DNA from: Desmodesmus armatus | Taxonomy: Eukaryota; Chlorophyta; Chlorophyceae; Sphaeropleales; Scenedesmaceae | Direction of reading: 5' to 3' | Assembly (NCBI GenBank): GCA_007449985.2 | Contig: VIIQ02000211.1 | Coordinates: 34,321 to 98,320 of the forward strand | DNA: 64,000 nucleotides | Shown here: in pieces, positions 36,501 to 47,600 of the stretch | Numbering within the stretch: the stretch's first letter is position 1 | How the letters are laid out: every line of letters begins with the position of its first letter | Translations under genes and position numbers: made by a program | The notes under the pieces: model-generated | What the model saw: the letters and a program-made list of their open reading frames with translations, nothing else | The model's database searches: none | Told to the model about the DNA's origin: nothing

Positions 36501-39500
36501 GTTTGAGCGCCTGCCGGTGTCGATACAGACACCCCCGCCTCCACACATCATGCCCGGGGCCCTGCGTACCCAATCCATCGAGTTCACTTGCGTATCAGGG
36601 TGTGCCCCACCACACTGGCCCCTGTACTGCCTTATGATTGCAAAGCTTTTGCCCCGAGACAACTGATGTGACTGTGACTGTAAGTTGATGGCTTTTGTGT
36701 CGTTGACCCCATGAGCCCCTGACTCCCTTTTGGGTTGCACGGCTCTTCGTGCCCAATAACTGCAACTGTAACTGTGCTGAGCGTTCCTGCTGCGCTGCCT
36801 GCAGGCACACCAACCAGACCGGCGTGCCCATCATGCGTCCCCTGTGGTATGAGTTCCCCGATAAGGAGGAGCTGTTTGGTGTGGACGATGAGTTCATGCT
36901 GGGACCTGGCATGCTGGTCAAACCAGTCACACATGTGAGTGTAATGCACTCAAATCCATCCTGCATGGCATTTGCATGAGCTGTTGTGGACGATTACTTC
37001 ATGTTGGGTCCTGGCATGCTGGTCAAACCAGTCACACATGTAAGTGTATGGGATTTGTGTTTCCGTTATGCACACCGTGTTCCATGAGTTGCTGCAGCGG
37101 CTAAGAGGGCTTGCGAGCAGGAACGCACTTCACAAGAACACACTGCCACCATCTCGACTCGTCATGTTGACATCAACATGTACCTGTTGGAAGCCATTCG
37201 TGCGTGAACACCAACCACCCCACCTCACCTCACCCCACCACCCCACCCAACTGCCCCTCACAGACTTCATGCAGGCTGGTGCCAGTGAGGTTGACATCAG
37301 GCTGCCCTCCCACACGCTGTGGTACGAGGCATCGGCTGGTTGGCCTCTTTGGCCAACACGCTAGCAGCCTTGGATCATCTATCCTGTCCACAGGACACCA
37401 CTCTCACTCAACTGCTTGCGCCCCCTCCCTCCCCCCCCCCCCCCCCCCCCCCAACACACACGTGACAACTCCATGCAGGGGGTGCCAGGGAGGTTGACAT
37501 CACCTTACACTAGAATACTCTGTCATCTCTCGACTGGTTATCATGACATCAACATGTGCCTGTGGAAGCAAGTCCGGTGTTGACACAACCACCACCTCAC
37601 CCACCCACCATCCTATCCCACCCCACCCACCACCCCACTTCACCGCACCTACAACCCCCCCCCCCCCCCATATCCTCCATGCAGGCTGGTGCCAGTGAGG
37701 TTGACATCAGGCTGCCCTCCCACACGCTGTGGTACGAGGCATCGGCTGGTTGGCCTCTTTGGCCAACACGCTAGCAGCCTTGGATCATCTATCCTGTCCA
37801 CAGGACACCACTCTCACTCAACTGCTTGCGCCCCCTCCCTCCCCCCTCCCCCCCCCCCCCCCAACACACACGTGACAACTCCATGCAGGGGGTGCCAGGG
37901 AGGTTGACATCACCTTACACTAGAATACTCTGTCATCTCTCGACTGGTTATCATGACATCAACATGTGCCTGTGGAAGCAAGTCCGGTGTTGACACAACC
38001 ACCACCTCACCCACCCACCATCCTATCCCACCCCACCCACCACCCCACTTCACCGCACCTACAACCCCCCCCCCCATATCCTCCATGCAGGCTGGTGCCA
38101 GTGAGGTTGACATCAGGCTGCCCTCCCACACGCTGTGGTACGAGGCACTTGCTGGTCAGTCCCTCAAGGTCCAGAAGCCCAACCAGCTGGTGTCATCCAC
38201 CGTCAGCATGGACAGCATCCCTGTCTTCTACAGGGGAGGGGCCATCGTGCCACGCAGGTGGGTGTGGGGGGGGTGCACTGGATGATATCAGTCCTGGCGG
38301 GTCACTGCACAGTTACATGACAGGCTGTCGCTCGTAGGGTCGTGCATTGGTGGAAAAGGTGCTCCAGCGCTCATTCAGCTGACCCGATAGCAGCATTTTT
38401 TATCCAAGGAAGCACTGCCAGCGCCGCGCCATGCGGCAGCCATGTTTATGCGCAGCCCCGGCTGCCAGCTGGTGCAACCATCATACTGCTTGTTTTGTCT
38501 TTAGGCGGGTACATCCGGCTGAGCCTGTGTCAACGTCAGTGCTGTCGCTGCTGCCACAATGTCGCCGTGTTGACCTGTCAGGGATCGTGCGCGCCGCAGC
38601 ACAGCCACAATGGTGAAGGACCCCTTCACCCTGGTGGTTGCCTTGGATGAGTCAGGCAAGGCTGAGGGCGACCTCTACCTGGACGATGGACACAGCTTTG
38701 CATTCACAAAGGGAGCCTACCTGCACAGGAAGTGAGTGGGGTGGAGAGGGTGTGATGAGGGTTGGATTTGTGATTGAAGGGTGCCCTGTTGAAGTCAAGG
38801 GGGCATGGGGTGTGCCATAGGGTTGTGGTGACTTGGGGCGGTGTCAAGATACGTCTCTGTCTATGTTGACAAGACAGCTTTGCATTCACCAAGGGAGCCC
38901 ACCTGCACAGGAAGTGAGTGGGGGTTGGAAGATTCACCTGTTCTGTTGGGGCTGTGAGCCCCGCAGTGTGTACTTTGTGTGATTAGTCAGGCAACAGCAT
39001 TGAAGGAGGCATTACCAGGAATGATGGGCACAGCGGTGCAGTGGCAAAAGGGTGGGAATTGCAATCCCGGCCTTTTGGTCATTGCACTGTTGTGCCCATC
39101 ATTCTGGTGATGCCTCCCTCAATTGTTGTTGCCTGAATCCGGGGTTGATCCACGGCGTCACAGAAACACGTGCATCCTCTGCTGGGGCTGTATGGCACTT
39201 TCAGCACAGAACAGCAGTGTGGAGCTCAAGGGACTTGTTGGGTGCCCCACATCGCGACCAACATGACAATGGTCAACCAACAAGAACTGCTCGCAATAAA
39301 CTGTTCTGACGTTTTGGTGCCGTGCTGTGCAACAGCAAGGGGTGTTGCCGATTGTAGCGGTAGTACCAATAGGGGGTTGCGCAGCTGTGCAGGGGCAGTG
39401 ATGTCATGGAGGGCTTTCTATGTACCGGCCGTGATGCCTGCTTGGTTGGATTCTTTGATGGAATTGTGTGGAAATGCAATGCTGCACAGACAGTTCCTTT

Positions 39501-40777
39501 GGTGATGGATGCATCATCATGATCAGTGACCAATCAATCATGGCGTCCCAGAGGCATGTGCATGATCTGTATGAAGCCTCCAGGGGCTGTCACGCAAGTG
39601 TTGCACTTTCCCCACAGAGGAATAGTGTGTAGCTGGGGGGACTTGTTGAGTGCACCGAGTCGTGAGCAAGACGATGTTGGCCACTCAACAATACCTGCCA
39701 GCAACAAACTATTCCGACAATTTGATGCCTTGCTGTCATACAGCAATGGGTGTCGCCTGTTGAAGCGGTGGCACCTATAGGGAGTTGTGCAGCTTTGGGG
39801 AGGCAGTGGTGGTGGGGAGGGCTTCGTATGTACCGGGAAGTGTTGCCTACGTGGCTAAACTGTTTGAAGCAAATACAAACACTGCATGAAAAGCTCATTT
39901 GGGGATGGTGAACGGCGTCCCAGAGGCATGTGCGTCCTCTGCATCAAGCCTCTAGCGGCTGTCACAGTGCTAGTTGTACTTGATACGCAGCAGAACAGTG
40001 TGTAGCTGGAGGGACTTGTTGGGTGGCCAACGTCGTGTCCAAGACGATGTTGGCCACTTAACAATTCCTGCCAGCAACAAACTGTTTAGACGATGTCATG
40101 TCGTGCTGTGCAGCAGCAATGGGTGTTGCCTTGGAAGCGGTCGTACCAATGGGTTGTGTCCTTTGCGGGGGTGGAGACGTAGTGATGGCGGGGAGGGCTT
40201 GGCTGTACATGCCGTGGATCCTACTTGGATCAACTCTTTGAAAAGGCCTGCAGCCACCTTGTAGACAGCTCCCCTGAATTTGTGGCTGCCTGATTCACAG
40301 GCATTGTTCGTTTGCAGGGGTCGGATGCCCTCAAAAAGCGGTAAAGCCCTTGTTGGATGGTCTCCCCCATGTTGAAAGGGGGAACAGGATGACTTGAGAG
40401 TGTTGTGATGACATCATGCCTGACTGCTTGTGCTGCCATCAACGGCTGCCTGCTGCCTCTCATACCGTGTTCTTTCCTGCAGGTTTGCGTTTGCCAACGG
40501 CCAGCTAGTGAACAGCGCAGCACCCCAGCCTGAGGGCACCCCAGCCAGCAAACTGGACAGCAGCCTTGTGATCGAGAAGATTATTATTCTGGGCCTGGCA
40601 CCCGACAGCAGCTACACGGCAACAGCAGGCAAGACCAGCTACCCTGTGCGCACCGGCATGGGTGTGGACCCCAGGATGAGCAAGGGACATGCTGCTGTGG
40701 TGCGCACAGTGAACCTGCCACTGAGTGCGGATTGGAGTCTGAAGATTGCTGTGAGCAAGGGTACAGCAGTTGAGTAG
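30571..40777 (+). CDS. GANAB: ER glucosidase II alpha subunit (GH31), complete, 15 exons
   Basis: Glucosidase II alpha trims the inner alpha-1,3-linked glucoses from N-glycans on new glycoproteins in the ER and so sets the calnexin/calreticulin cycle. Exons: 30571-30657, 30868-31299, 31650-31812, 32237-32375, 32908-33108, 33519-33629, 33856-34058, 34520-34712, 35086-35219, 35647-35812, 36214-36375, 36805-36934, 38091-38257, 38582-38731, 40483-40777. All phases are continuous: 2733 nt, 910 residues, close to the human length. Signal peptide ([20 protein letters not shown]); N-terminal [12 protein letters not shown] as in the family; nucleophile Asp near residue 483 in [11 protein letters not shown]; acid/base Asp near 566 in [36 protein letters not shown]. 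There is no HDEL tail, as expected for a subunit held by its beta partner. Its introns carry many copies of exon edges, listed separately. Confidence 0.95.
33250..33355 (+). repeat. Copy of the 3' end of GH31 exon 5 with its donor, in the next intron
   Basis: About 100 bp matching 33012-33115, including the end of exon 5 (AGGACCCACACC to CACCAGTGCAG) and a functional-looking donor GTAAAC at 33345. The copy has small deletions that break the reading frame, so it should act as a pseudo-exon end or decoy donor. Confidence 0.85.
34272..34345 (+). repeat. Copy of the 5' start of GH31 exon 8, in the preceding intron
   Basis: Matches 34512-34590 including the polypyrimidine CCCCTCCA and the exon start GCTCCTCCTCC. 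The reading frame is broken by deletions (CCCGGGTCCG in place of CCCGAGGTCCG). A poly-C run lies just upstream. Confidence 0.8.
34761..34818. repeat. Degenerate telomere-like CCCTAAA tract in a GH31 intron
   Basis: Several CCCTAAA and CCCTAAAA-like units, interrupted by substitutions, sit between exon 8 and the copy of its 3' end. Shorter tracts of the same kind are at 18223-18250 and 19085-19112 in S10 introns. They resemble the TTTAGGG/TTTTAGGG telomere repeats of plants and green algae. Confidence 0.6.
34817..34855 (+). repeat. Copy of the 3' end of GH31 exon 8, in the next intron
   Basis: Matches 34671-34709 (CATGCACAAGGACGTGCTGC and on) with one substitution, but stops just before the donor, which is absent from the copy. 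Confidence 0.8.
36984..37048 (+). repeat. Copy of the 3' end of GH31 exon 12 with its donor, in the next intron
   Basis: About 60 bp matching 36879-36942 (GTGGACGAT to CCAGTCACACAT) followed by GTAAGT, a stronger donor than the real GTGAGT. Use of this donor would insert 105 nt after exon 12; whether that frame is open needs checking. Confidence 0.85.
37266..38090 (+). repeat. Two tandem copies (about 410 bp) of the intron-exon 13 junction
   Basis: The acceptor and first 57 nt of exon 13 (GCTGGTGCCAGTGAGGTTGA onward) occur at about 37272 and 37684 as well as at the real exon (38091). Each unit carries the same following sequence, a poly-C run and a second short echo of the exon start (GGGGTGCCAGGGAGGTTGAC). 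The copies diverge from exon 13 after TACGAGGCA and reach a TAG within 12 codons, so they are pseudo-exons. The two units are nearly identical, hence recent. Confidence 0.9.
38871..38926 (+). repeat. Copy of the 3' end of GH31 exon 14 with its donor, in the next intron
   Basis: Matches 38690-38742 (ACAGCTTTGCATTCAC onward, ending in AGGAA and donor GTGAGTGGGG) with two substitutions. Confidence 0.9.
39005..39117 (+). repeat. Long intronic hairpin with G-U-compatible arms
   Basis: Arms 39005-39052 and 39071-39117 are imperfect inverted repeats of about 47 bp with a loop of about 18 nt, in GH31 intron 14. Most mismatches are transitions that would be G-U pairs in the sense-strand RNA, leaving one or two bulges. 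This is the shape of a small-RNA precursor or of a folded MITE. Confidence 0.8.
39150..40255 (+). repeat. Three degenerate tandem repeats (about 370 bp) in GH31 intron 14
   Basis: Units at about 39150-39510, 39535-39905 and 39908-40255. Each contains, in order, GGCGTC(C)CAGA.., GGGACTTGTTG, AACAA(A)CT(G/A)TTC, a CAGCAA(T/G)GGGTGTTGCC-like block and a GGAGGGCTT block. They explain most of the 1.75-kb length of this intron. Confidence 0.8.
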
Positions 40778-41015
40778 CGTGGTAGTGATCCATTGAGGAT
40801 TGAAGGACTGTGGTAGCTGTACTGTGGGTTTGAAGGTGCTTTGCCATGATTGGCGAGCATGCTGCAGAGATACCTGGAGTGTTTGGTTGAGGGTGATGTA
40901 GTGCATGTCTGATTGCTGGGTCAGCTTGTTTGTTTGTACAGCTGTTGAGGGGTTGCGGTCATTTCGCTGGTCTGGATGTGTGTATAGCCAGCCTGGGCCA
41001 CCCGTCACGGCGTGG

Positions 41016-41020
41016 TGTAA
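41016..41020 (+). terminator. TGTAA polyadenylation signal of the GH31 gene
   Basis: TGTAA 239 nt after the stop at 40775-40777, before the MED14 start at 41629. Confidence 0.55.
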
Positions 41021-41628
41021 GCGGCAGTGCGAGTCCAAAGCCACTGAATGCGGCAGAGGGGATCAAGTAGCATCCTGAGGTAATGGTGGAAACCAATATC
41101 GAGTATGGGTTTGTTCAAGGCATTGGCTGCAAGCAGGTCCGCCATATGTCGCCCTAGCTACAGTTGTCATAGTAAAATTGCGAAGTCTGTATATTTTCAG
41201 GGAGAGCTTGAGCCATCCTGCCACACCAGGTCAGAAAGACAGCTGAAAGTGAAGGCTGCCTGCTGACCACAGCAGATGGGAAGGTGAGAGCCTCTCATTG
41301 ACAGCTGTTCCCACATTCACACTTTCTGGACCCTGCTCAACTGTCACAAAACCACTCCCTCAATGGGGTTGGCCTGTTCAGCCGTCAGTTTGCCTGAGCG
41401 ACCAGCATTTTCATAGTTTGGATAAATGGCTCGCCGACAGGTCCCTTGAATGACAGTCTCAGTCTCGGGAGTTTACACCTTGCACCTGGAGCCGTGAGAA
41501 GCAAACTTATTCTGATTGGAGGCTTAAGGATTCGGAATGGTCTTTTGTGGACGGGTGGGACGGCCTGTGGAGGCAGCAAGGAGCAACTTGCACTCGCCAT
41601 GAGCCTCTGCTGCTGAACGAGGACACAG

Positions 41629-44600
41629 ATGTCTGGTGATGTGTTGTCAGGGTCGCAGACGACCGTCAGCCTTTCGGCTGTGTTGGTGGGAGTTGCAGAG
41701 CGTCTTCAGCAACGCTTCAACACAGTGGTGCACGATCTGCCAAGGCAAACCGCTGATAACAGGTTGGCCACCGAGCTGGGGCTGTAGGGGTATCCCCATG
41801 TATACACACGGGCTGTAATCACTCGATTTGGCTGCATCAGCGCAGGCCACCGCCCTCCCATCCCCAGCACTGCCCACCTACTGCTTCAGCACATAACTGC
41901 TCCTTGCAACATGTTGCAGCAGAGTGCACTTGCTGTTAAGGTTGACAATTGTTGTTCTGATTTGCTGCAGGCCCAGCCAGCTTCTGCAGTTCCTGCATGA
42001 TGCCAGGCAGCAGCTTCTACGTGCAGCAGTGCTGTTGCATGACACACGCAAGCTGCCGCCCTTGGCACAGCTAGTGCAGCCTGGAGGTGTCCTGGACATC
42101 GCGGCCAACCATGCCCGTGCCCTTCAGAGCGCAGCAGATGAGCTGTTCAGGTCCAATGGCATGCTGCTGTGGCAGCGGGTGCCGCTGTTCAATGTCCCTG
42201 ATGCGCTGGATGTCTTGTCGACAGGTGAGCAGCATCCGCAGACTAGCAGGACTGGAACTTCGTCAAGCTGGAAAGGCCGGTAGTAGCAGCATCCACCACT
42301 GCAGGCATACAGAGCACCTGCAGCACTGTAGCATGCACCCCAGCACGCCAACCTGACTGTTTTGGGACGCAGCATCTCAGGCCATCAGCTTGCACCAACT
42401 TTCAGAAGTGCAGTTGCAGTGCAACCTCCAGATCCTAGCCTTTAGTTTGCCTATTGCTGTGTAGTCAAGGCCCCCGCATATTTCCTCACCCATTTGCAGG
42501 CACATACAGCAACCTGCCATCAGCCATCCAGGACATGCGGGGCCCGCGGCCAGCACAGGAGCAGGAGCAGCAGCGGCTGCTCAACCAGCTCAACCACTTG
42601 CTGTATACCCACTTGCTCAAGGTATGACTGTACTTGGCAGCTGTGCTCTCTACAGCCTGCCTTCCGTGAGCTGCAAGAGCGCAGCAGCAGTTGAAGATAC
42701 TGGGCTGTGCATCGCCTCTACGCAGTGCCGCAGGACAGCGTGCTGATGTTACGCGGCTGTCATGGATGCTTGCTACCAGGCATTGTAATAATGATGCCCG
42801 CTGTGGAAATCATGTAGGGTGTAGCACAGCACAAGCCTCATAATACGTTGCTAGTGTCTGTCGTGTGCTATCCCGTGCTGTGCTGTGCTTTGTGTGCAGG
42901 CCCACTTGCCAGAGTGCTTGCAGCTGGTGGAGGTGACAGGCGGCTATGCTGTGCTGCGCTGTGAGGGGCTGTATGAGGTGCAGCTGTCTCTCTTCCAGCA
43001 GCCATACCCACCTCAGCTGGAGGAGGCACGGCAAGCAGCACAGGAGGCAGCAGCCACAGCAGCAGGTGCTGGCCAGCAGGACGATCCGCAGGCAGAGCAG
43101 AAGCAGGCAGACCAGAAGCAGGCTGGCGCAGAGTCTGCAGCAGCAGGTGCGAGTGCGGAGGTGCCCTCCAAACCTGAGGTGCGGTGGCAGTGGACGCTCA
43201 CGCATGCGGTGCTGCTGCCAAACGCGGCCAAGCAGCAGCCGTTGCGGCCTGTGCAATTGGAGGCGCTGCTGCGCACCGTACGTGAGCGCATGTGGATCGC
43301 TGCAGATGCTGCTGCTGTAGAGGCAGTGAAGCGAGCAGCTGCTGCCTCAGCGGGGACAGAGCAGCAGCAGCAAGCAGGCACAGCAACGGCAGCAGCAGCA
43401 TCTCAGCCGGCGGCGTCTGGCGGTGGTGTCAGCACCAGGAGTGGCCAGCATCCTGCAGCCAGCACAGTGACTGGGCTATCTGGTGCTGCTGGTGGGGAGT
43501 CAGCACAGCAGCGGGGCCTGCAGATGGATCTGTATGGTGCTGACGAGGTCACCCTGCCCCTCAAGATCATGCATGCAGTCCTGCGTGACATTGCTGCCCG
43601 CACGCTGCTTGAGGAGGTCAGCCGGGTGGCACAGCAGCTGGCAGCACCAGGCAGCAAGTGGGCCGGGCACCTCAAGGTGTCGAAGGCTATGAAGCTGACC
43701 AAAGGGCTGCACTTGCTGTACTGGCAGCAGTCCCCTGCCCTGCTAGCCCTGCCGGGGCAGGATGCAGACGCCGCTGCTGCTGCAACTGCCGCTGGTGTGT
43801 CGCAGCCTGCAGGGCGGGCAGCAGCTGGTGCTGGTGCTGGCAGCAGGCCGCCTGCATCTGCTGCTGCTGCTGCTGCTGCTGCAAGCAAACTGGAACAGGC
43901 CTCTGCCGCAGCGTACCCTGCGGTAGAGGTTGGTGTTGGCGACGACGGCACCATCCAGCAGCTGCACTTCCCTCAGCTGCTGCTGCCAGGTACCCAGCAG
44001 GCTGTGCAGCTCGTGCTGGACAGTCACTCTGTGGACGTGGTGGGGCTGCTGCTGCAGGCTGTGCAGGTGGTAGTCGCCAACCAGCTGCAGTTCCTGCAAG
44101 GGACAATCCTGCAGAAGCTGAGCGGTGATGACGCAAAGTTCCTGCAGTTGCGGCTCTGCCGGCAGGGTCACCTCAGCAGCAGGGCACAGCAGCTGCGGGG
44201 CGCATGCTGACATCGGCAACTTTGTCATCATCATCATCAGCAGCAGCAGCAGTAGAGGATCAGCACAGGCTGGCAGGGGATGCTGAGCTCCAGGAGCAGC
44301 AGCAGCTGCTGTTGTCGCAGTTGCCTGATGCGTTGGAGGTGTTGGTGGAGGGGCAGCCTGCGCTGACGATATCCTTCCAGCCCTGGTCGGGGCGGCTGGT
44401 GCTGCGGCTGGGCAGCGCCTATGGGGGCGATAGCAACATCGAGCTGGGAGCGACGGTGCACCACGTGAGCCATGCAAACCAGCTGGGACGTGCATGGGTA
44501 GACCACCTACCCGTGTTGGCTGGCATGCTTTGGTTGACAGTCGGGCTAGCTGTGACTTGAACTGATAGCCATCACCTGTATATTGTTTGCGTCCTGTTTG

Positions 44601-47600
44601 AAAAACATAGAGTGTTACACGGTGCACATTCTGTTGCTGCTGTAACAGGAGGCGTGTCACTGTAGTAGTAGCTGGAGCATGCAAGCATTGAAGCAGCTAT
44701 CGTTTGGTGCACTGAAAGCTGCCTGTTCGTTCATCATCGCTGCCGGGCAGTGCCCTGACAGCGTTGATGAACAAACAGGCAGTGTCCAGTGCACTAAACT
44801 GTAGCTGCTGCAGTATGGCGAACTGTACTTCATGCAGTGCATGTTCAGCAACTCCCACTTATCACTGGAGGCTTCTGCTGTCTCAAGAGGCCGTTGGATG
44901 TATGCCTCCACCCCGCAACATGCCGCTTTGATGCTTTCTGCCCCACGGTTGCTGCACTGCTGGTGTCTGTCCTCCTGCTGCTCCCCGCCTCGTTTCACTC
45001 TTGCAGCAACAGGAGCAGTTGCGCAACCGGCAGGAGCGGTACTACTTGCAGCTGCAGCAGCAGCTGCCTGGCGGTTCCGCCACCAGCATACAGCAGCACC
45101 AGACAGCGGTGGTGATACCCTGCCTAGAGGACCTGGCAAAGCAGCTGACAGGGCTCTGCCAGGACCTACTGCTAAAGCAGCGCTACGCCAATCTGGTCAC
45201 TGCAGCACGCATGCTGTCCCTACAGCCCAGTCACCACCTGAGGGCCTTCCTCTCGGGTGGTCAGCCGCTGCAGCAGCTGGCTCACACAGTAGGGGTGACG
45301 GCACAGCCGCGGCAGCACCAGGTGTACCTGGCAATGCCCAGCATGCAGCTGCCACCCTACATGCAGCTCCTGGCAGCTGGCAGCTGGTGTGAAAGTGCGG
45401 CACAGAAGGAGCAAAGGGCGCTGCAGCAGCAGCACGCAGCAGGAGGGGGCGCCGGCCAGCAGGAACAGCTCATGCCGGCGCGGCTGGCAACGTTGAACCC
45501 GGTGCTGTGCATAATGTTCCCGCGGCTACCTGCCCGGCCTGCCAGGCCAGCCAAGGAGAAGCCCAGCAGTGATTGGCTGCTGCTGGTGCTGTCCAACAGC
45601 CAGGGCCTGCCTGGGCCTCTGGTGAAGGAGCTCAAGCTGTCAAGGCCTGACAGCGAACACAGCAGCAGCGACGCAGTGGATGGTGTTGCGGGGCAGCAGC
45701 CGGCGGCAGCAGCAGCACCTGCAGCAGCACCAGGTGTGGCTAACAGCCAGGCTCACGCAGGTGTCGCTGGCCGCAAGCGGTCTAGGAGCGAAGCTTCAGA
45801 GGGTGATGCTGTCGGGCCACCGCCGCTGCAGCAGCAGCAGCAGGAACCCCTGCAACAGCAGCAGCAGCAGCAACCTGGGCCGTCCGAACCCGGCGTGCAG
45901 CAACAGGCAGACCTATCGCTCGCGCAGCTGTCAGCAGCAGTGGCGTATGGCAAGGCCATGCTGGTGTATGAGCGGCTTGTGCTGGAGCTGTCAGCCCTAC
46001 AGGTGGGGTATGATGATTGTATATTCCCAGCGACAACAGCAGCAGCACCGCTCTCACCCCAGCAGCAGCAGCAGCAGCCCCCGTGGACGGCCCCCTGCAT
46101 TAGGCTGTCGTCCATTCCTGGTGTAGAGCTGTATCAGCAGCTCCAGCGGCCAGCAGGCAGCAGCCCCACAACAGTAGGCCTCCAGAATGTGTGGCTGCGG
46201 TGCGGGCCGGCACCCGGGCAGTGGTGTGTGCAGCTGTGCGGGGCGCTGTACAACCAGCAGCAGCGGCTGCCGGCCGCGGGGGAGTCGCTGTGGCAGTGGC
46301 AGTTTGACTTTGGTGCGGGGCAGGACGTGCGGGGTGCGCTGCTGCAGCTGCAGCGGCTGCTGCACATGCAGCAGTTCCTCAACAGGTTGGAGCTGCTGTC
46401 TTGTGGGAGGCAGCAGCTGGACGTCTTGCAGCACAGAAGCAGCATCATGGCACACGCAGGCGTTGCCGGGGAGTCTGCAGCAGCAGCAGCAGCTGGTGGG
46501 TTGCAGGATGAGGAGGGCAGTGTGGTTGACAGGCCTGCGAAGAAGCAGCGGCACAGCAAGGCCCCTGCAGACCAGCAGGGTCAGCAGCAGCAGCAGCAGC
46601 AGGGGGATCAGGCAGTCTGTCAGTCAGACGGGGTCCTCAACCACGGCCTGCAGGCGTGCCTGGAGGGGCCTGGCGTGGTGGTAGCCAACGGCCCTTCCTC
46701 CAAGCCCCTGCCTCTCAACGGCATGCTGCAGCCCCATGGCCCACCAGCAACGGGCAGCTACATGGCCACAGCAGCAGCAGTGGTGATAGCGCCCACCCGC
46801 ATGGGGCCCCAGGACCTGCTACCGACAGCGCTGCTGCTGTGGATGGTGGGTTCATTAGCAGCAGCAGCGGTGGTAAGGTCAGCGGGCTGCTATGGCACTG
46901 GCCGAGCACTGGGCTGGTGCACCTGGCTAGCTACAGCTGCTTTGAGGCAGTCCTGCAGTGCAGCAGGCCACTGCCTGGCTCAGCAGCAGGTGCACAGTCA
47001 GAACCCCCGCAGCAGCAGCAGCAGCAGCAGGTGCCGGCCAAGGTGCAGTTCCACGTGTGCTGGCAGCCGAAGTTTGAGTTTGGGCCGGGGCCTCGCAGCA
47101 GCTCGGCAGCAGCAGCAGTCCAGCCATCTGTTGGACTGGGGCCGGTGCACACTGCTTCTCAGCCGGGCGGCAGCGGGGCCGCCTGGCCCAGCAGCAGCAA
47201 CACAACAACGTGGCTTGATGTACACACGCCGCCGAAGCTGCCACAGCAGCAGCAACAACAGCAACGCCAGCAGCAGCAGCAGCGACCGCATATGGTGCTG
47301 TCAGCGCAGGAGGTCCTGAGCATGGGGTGCTGCGTCAGCTGCAGCAGCCCCTCAGTGCCTGAGGTCTTGCTGGCTGAGCTCGCGGACATGGCAGGCACCG
47401 GCTGTGTAGACCTGCTGCTAGATGCCCTGTCCCTGCTCGGCTGGGGCCTCTCCCAGTTGCGGCCGCTGCTGTCGGAGTCCGCCCCTGCACGGGTTGGAGC
47501 CCTGTTGGCGAAAGCGGCGAAGAGGGCGGAGGGTGTGGTGGGTCGCAGCGGTGGTGGTGCTGGTGCGGGTGGGGTGGGGCTGTGAGTGGCTGGTGGCCGT

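Noticed and set aside
39040..39090. tRNA-like ATTGCAATCCCG segment
   Set aside because: It is the loop side of the long hairpin at 39005-39117, not a cloverleaf.
39150..40255. Possible CRISPR-like array
   Set aside because: Only three units of about 370 bp, degenerate throughout, with no conserved short repeat and variable spacer pattern, in a eukaryotic intron.
43743..44684. 313-residue open frame on the - strand
   Set aside because: Shadow of MED14 exon 4. It crosses a + strand intron and has poly-Ser/Thr/Ala composition from CAG repeats.
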